Under the pieces are notes generated by a model. It was not told the origin of the DNA and did no database searches. It saw nothing but the letters and a program-made list of their open reading frames with translations. A stretch of DNA of 64,000 nt, from NCBI RefSeq assembly GCF_000483125.1, contig NZ_AXXR01000004.1, positions 62,001-126,000 of the forward strand. Direction: 5' to 3'. This DNA comes from Atopobium fossor DSM 15642. GTDB lineage: Bacteria; Actinomycetota; Coriobacteriia; Coriobacteriales; Atopobiaceae. Made by a program: the position numbers and the translations under genes. Positions within the stretch are counted from its first letter, which is position 1. The number at the start of each line of letters is the position of its first letter. This document shows positions 61,898 through 64,000 of this stretch, one piece after another.

Positions 61898-64000
61898 ATG
61901 GAATCGCTGTATACAAAGTATCGCCCTCAAACGTTTGATGATGTGGTTGGTCAAAGTCATGTGGTGAGCACGCTTAAACGTGCGGTAGTCGAGGGTCGTA
62001 CTGGTCATGCCTACCTGTTTTGTGGTCCACGTGGTACCGGTAAAACTACTATGGCTCGCGTGCTGGCAAAGGCGCTTATTTGCAAGAAAGGCAAAGACGG
62101 TTTGCCTGATGGTACCTGCGAGGATTGTCAACTTATTGCTGCGGGTGAGCACCCTGACGTGTATGAACTGGATGCTGCGTCTCGTACGGGTGTAGACAGT
62201 GTCCGTGATGAGATTATTAATAACGTGAACTTTGCACCCGTACGTGGCCAATGCAAGGTCTACATCATCGATGAGGTTCACATGCTTACCAACCAGGCGT
62301 TTAATGCACTGCTTAAAACCCTGGAAGAACCTCCTTCCCATGTAGTCTTTATTCTATGTACCACCGATCCTCAAAAGATTTTGGCAACCGTACTTTCTCG
62401 TGTGCAGCGCTTTGATTTTCACGCTATTTCTTTGGACGACATTACTAATCGTTTGGCTTATATCTGCAATGCTGAGAGCTTTAACTATGACGAGTCCGCA
62501 CTTGAGCTGGTAGCACGTCATGCGCGCGGTGGCTTGCGTGATGCTCTGAGCACCCTTGAACAACTATCTGTGTTTGGTGCCGGTACCATTTCTATTGCCG
62601 GTGCCAATGATATGTTGGGTTCTATGAGCAATCAGCAGCTTGGTCAAGTAACAGCTGCTCTTGCCACGCGTGATGTGACGGCACTTTTTAACATAGTTGC
62701 AGAGCTGGTTAATAACGGTCATGATTTGCTGCAATTTACTCGCGAGCTTGCTGCTCATATTCGTGATTTATATGTCATTGCAGCAGGTGGAAATCCCGCA
62801 ACTCTTGTTTTGGGCACGCACGAGGAAATCACTCAACTTACTGAGGAGGCTCAGCAATTTCTGGGCGGTGTAGACAGGCTTTCTCGTGTTTTGGTGGAGT
62901 TAGGACATGCATCTTCTCAGATGCGCATGGCAACCAATCAGCGCCTGGTGCTCGAGGTATGTTTTACACGACTTGCTCGACCCGAGTCAGATCTTACCCT
63001 TGAGGCTCTAGCCGAGCGCATTGCTGTGCTTGAGTCTCAACTTACGCAGGGTTTTTCTCCGGCTTTAGCTTCGGTACCTACTTCTGCACCTGCGTCCGAG
63101 CCTGCTGATCCCACTGCAACTCCTGTGCCTGCCCCAATGTCTGTACCTGAGCCTGTGGTAATTCCTGCAAACAAGCCCGTGGAGTCTGCACCAGAGCCTT
63201 TCGTGTCACAACCTTCTGTTGCTGAGTCCACACCAGAGTCCAAGCCAGACATAACTCCTAGCGCACCTGGTAGTCCAGAGCTTATGCGTGGATGGCGACA
63301 GGTTTTGGATAACTTACATCAAAAAGCTCCTTCTCGTAGCTCCTTGCTTATGAATGCGATTCTTACTGCAGATTCTGGTAAGGTTCTTACGGTAAGTCTA
63401 CCTGCGGGTTCTAGGTTTGCTATGAACATGCTGGTACGCCCTGAGGTCATGAAAGAAGTTCAGGCTGCCGTACAAAGCGTGTTTGGGCAGCGTGGTATTG
63501 ACTATGTTGAGTCCAGTACACCAACAACTCAGGTGAGTGCACCTTCATTGGCTCCTCAGCCTGTAGCAATGCCTGTATCAGCATCTGTGCCCGAACCCGC
63601 ACCTAAGCTAGAGCCTTCGCCAGTACCTATGCCTGCGGAAGAGATAGATTTCGTATCCGCACCTGTGCCAGTGCCAGAGCCTGCAAGTGATAGTCAGGTC
63701 CCTGTGGATGTATATGGGGACATTGAGCCTGCACCTTGGGAGGACACAGCTGCACCAACTCCTACACCAACGTCAACGCAATCGCCAAAGCCAGCAGCCA
63801 AGGCAACGCCCAAACGTACCAAAGTAGGAAAGACGGCAGATTCGTACTTCTCGGCAAGAATAGCTATTCCAAATGAGGTTCCTGATGATTTAACAGCGTT
63901 GCTCGAAGATGTATTTGGTGGTCCTGTAACGGTAACCACCATTGCATCAGAGGTGGAAGATGAGGCAGATGCTTACGATGTATTAGCAGAGGATACAATT
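61898..64000 (+). CDS. dnaX: DNA polymerase III gamma/tau subunit (3' end beyond window)
   Basis: 701 codons are present and open at the right edge. AAA+ clamp-loader ATPase: Walker A GPRGTGKTT, Walker B IIDEVHML, SRC-like VLSRVQRF. Zinc module reads ICKKGKDGLPDGTCEDC, so three of the four usual Cys are present and the second is Asp. A long Pro/Ala/Glu/Val linker (about residues 385-440 and 545-635) joins the tau region. ATG at 61898 has AAGGA at 7 nt; an in-frame ATG at 61892 is too close to it. Confidence 0.96.
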   Translation, partial: MESLYTKYRPQTFDDVVGQSHVVSTLKRAVVEGRTGHAYLFCGPRGTGKTTMARVLAKALICKKGKDGLPDGTCEDCQLIAAGEHPDVYELDAASRTGVDSVRDEIINNVNFAPVRGQCKVYIIDEVHMLTNQAFNALLKTLEEPPSHVVFILCTTDPQKILATVLSRVQRFDFHAISLDDITNRLAYICNAESFNYDESALELVARHARGGLRDALSTLEQLSVFGAGTISIAGANDMLGSMSNQQLGQVTAALATRDVTALFNIVAELVNNGHDLLQFTRELAAHIRDLYVIAAGGNPATLVLGTHEEITQLTEEAQQFLGGVDRLSRVLVELGHASSQMRMATNQRLVLEVCFTRLARPESDLTLEALAERIAVLESQLTQGFSPALASVPTSAPASEPADPTATPVPAPMSVPEPVVIPANKPVESAPEPFVSQPSVAESTPESKPDITPSAPGSPELMRGWRQVLDNLHQKAPSRSSLLMNAILTADSGKVLTVSLPAGSRFAMNMLVRPEVMKEVQAAVQSVFGQRGIDYVESSTPTTQVSAPSLAPQPVAMPVSASVPEPAPKLEPSPVPMPAEEIDFVSAPVPVPEPASDSQVPVDVYGDIEPAPWEDTAAPTPTPTSTQSPKPAAKATPKRTKVGKTADSYFSARIAIPNEVPDDLTALLEDVFGGPVTVTTIASEVEDEADAYDVLAEDTI

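Noticed and set aside
1-64000. CRISPR array, prophage or restriction-modification locus
   Set aside because: No regularly spaced repeats and no cas, phage structural or methyltransferase genes were seen in any part of the window.

Overview
The window looks like chromosomal DNA of a low-to-moderate GC actinobacterium of the class Coriobacteriia, most likely the Atopobium/Lancefieldella/Olsenella group. This is inferred from three things. The actinobacterial envelope-kinase locus (FhaA, FhaB, PstP, RodA/PbpA, PknB) is present. The metabolism looks fermentative (pyruvate formate-lyase, agmatine deiminase pathway, glycerol dehydrogenase). LPXTG and VaFE surface proteins sit beside codon usage well below typical actinobacterial GC. 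No database search was possible, so the genus is not proven.

Layout. 1-2665 (minus) is most of a TQxA/VaFE repeat surface protein, cut by the window edge. 2.8-5.3 kb holds tRNA-Gly, a hypothetical gene, an M29 aminopeptidase, tRNA-Lys and a small membrane protein. 5.6-12.3 kb (plus) holds purB, a Tat lipoprotein, an OmpR-type two-component pair, purC, a small membrane protein and tRNA-Arg. 12.3-21.8 kb (minus) is one tightly packed operon: polytopic kinase, fhaA, fhaB, pstP, a single-chain RodA-PBP fusion, and pknB with PASTA domains. 21.9-25.6 kb holds tRNA-Leu, gldA, serS, small genes and a second tRNA-Arg. 25.7-28.3 kb (minus) is a second two-component system next to a small secreted cysteine-containing protein with an ordered repeat array in its promoter. 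28.46-30.7 kb is an AT-rich MerR regulator plus a DUF1835-like gene, bracketed by a 19-bp direct repeat downstream of tRNA-Ser, and it looks acquired. 30.9-34.0 kb holds a GluQ-like synthetase and a DUF2207 membrane protein.

34.2-42.7 kb carries carbamate kinase, purH, an AguR-like membrane LuxR regulator, an APC antiporter, putrescine carbamoyltransferase and agmatine deiminase. Together these form an agmatine catabolism pathway that yields ATP, NH3 and CO2 while exporting putrescine, with the kinase gene displaced behind purH. 43.4-43.7 kb holds a decayed amidohydrolase tail. 44.0-47.7 kb is a cell-wall-anchored zinc carboxypeptidase. 47.8-57.4 kb holds a possible class-IV aminotransferase-fold protein, a QueT-type transporter, a LytS/LytTR system, a phosphodiesterase, thioredoxin, pgi and adenine deaminase. 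57.5 kb has the SRP RNA. 58.5-61.8 kb holds a pyruvate formate-lyase whose glycyl-radical domain is a separate gene, followed by its activase. dnaX runs off the right edge.

The most unusual points are the two-gene pyruvate formate-lyase, the RodA-PBP single polypeptide inside a Ser/Thr kinase operon led by a kinase with HLD in place of HRD, and the repeat-bracketed AT-rich island beside tRNA-Ser. There is no CRISPR array, insertion sequence, integrase or phage gene.
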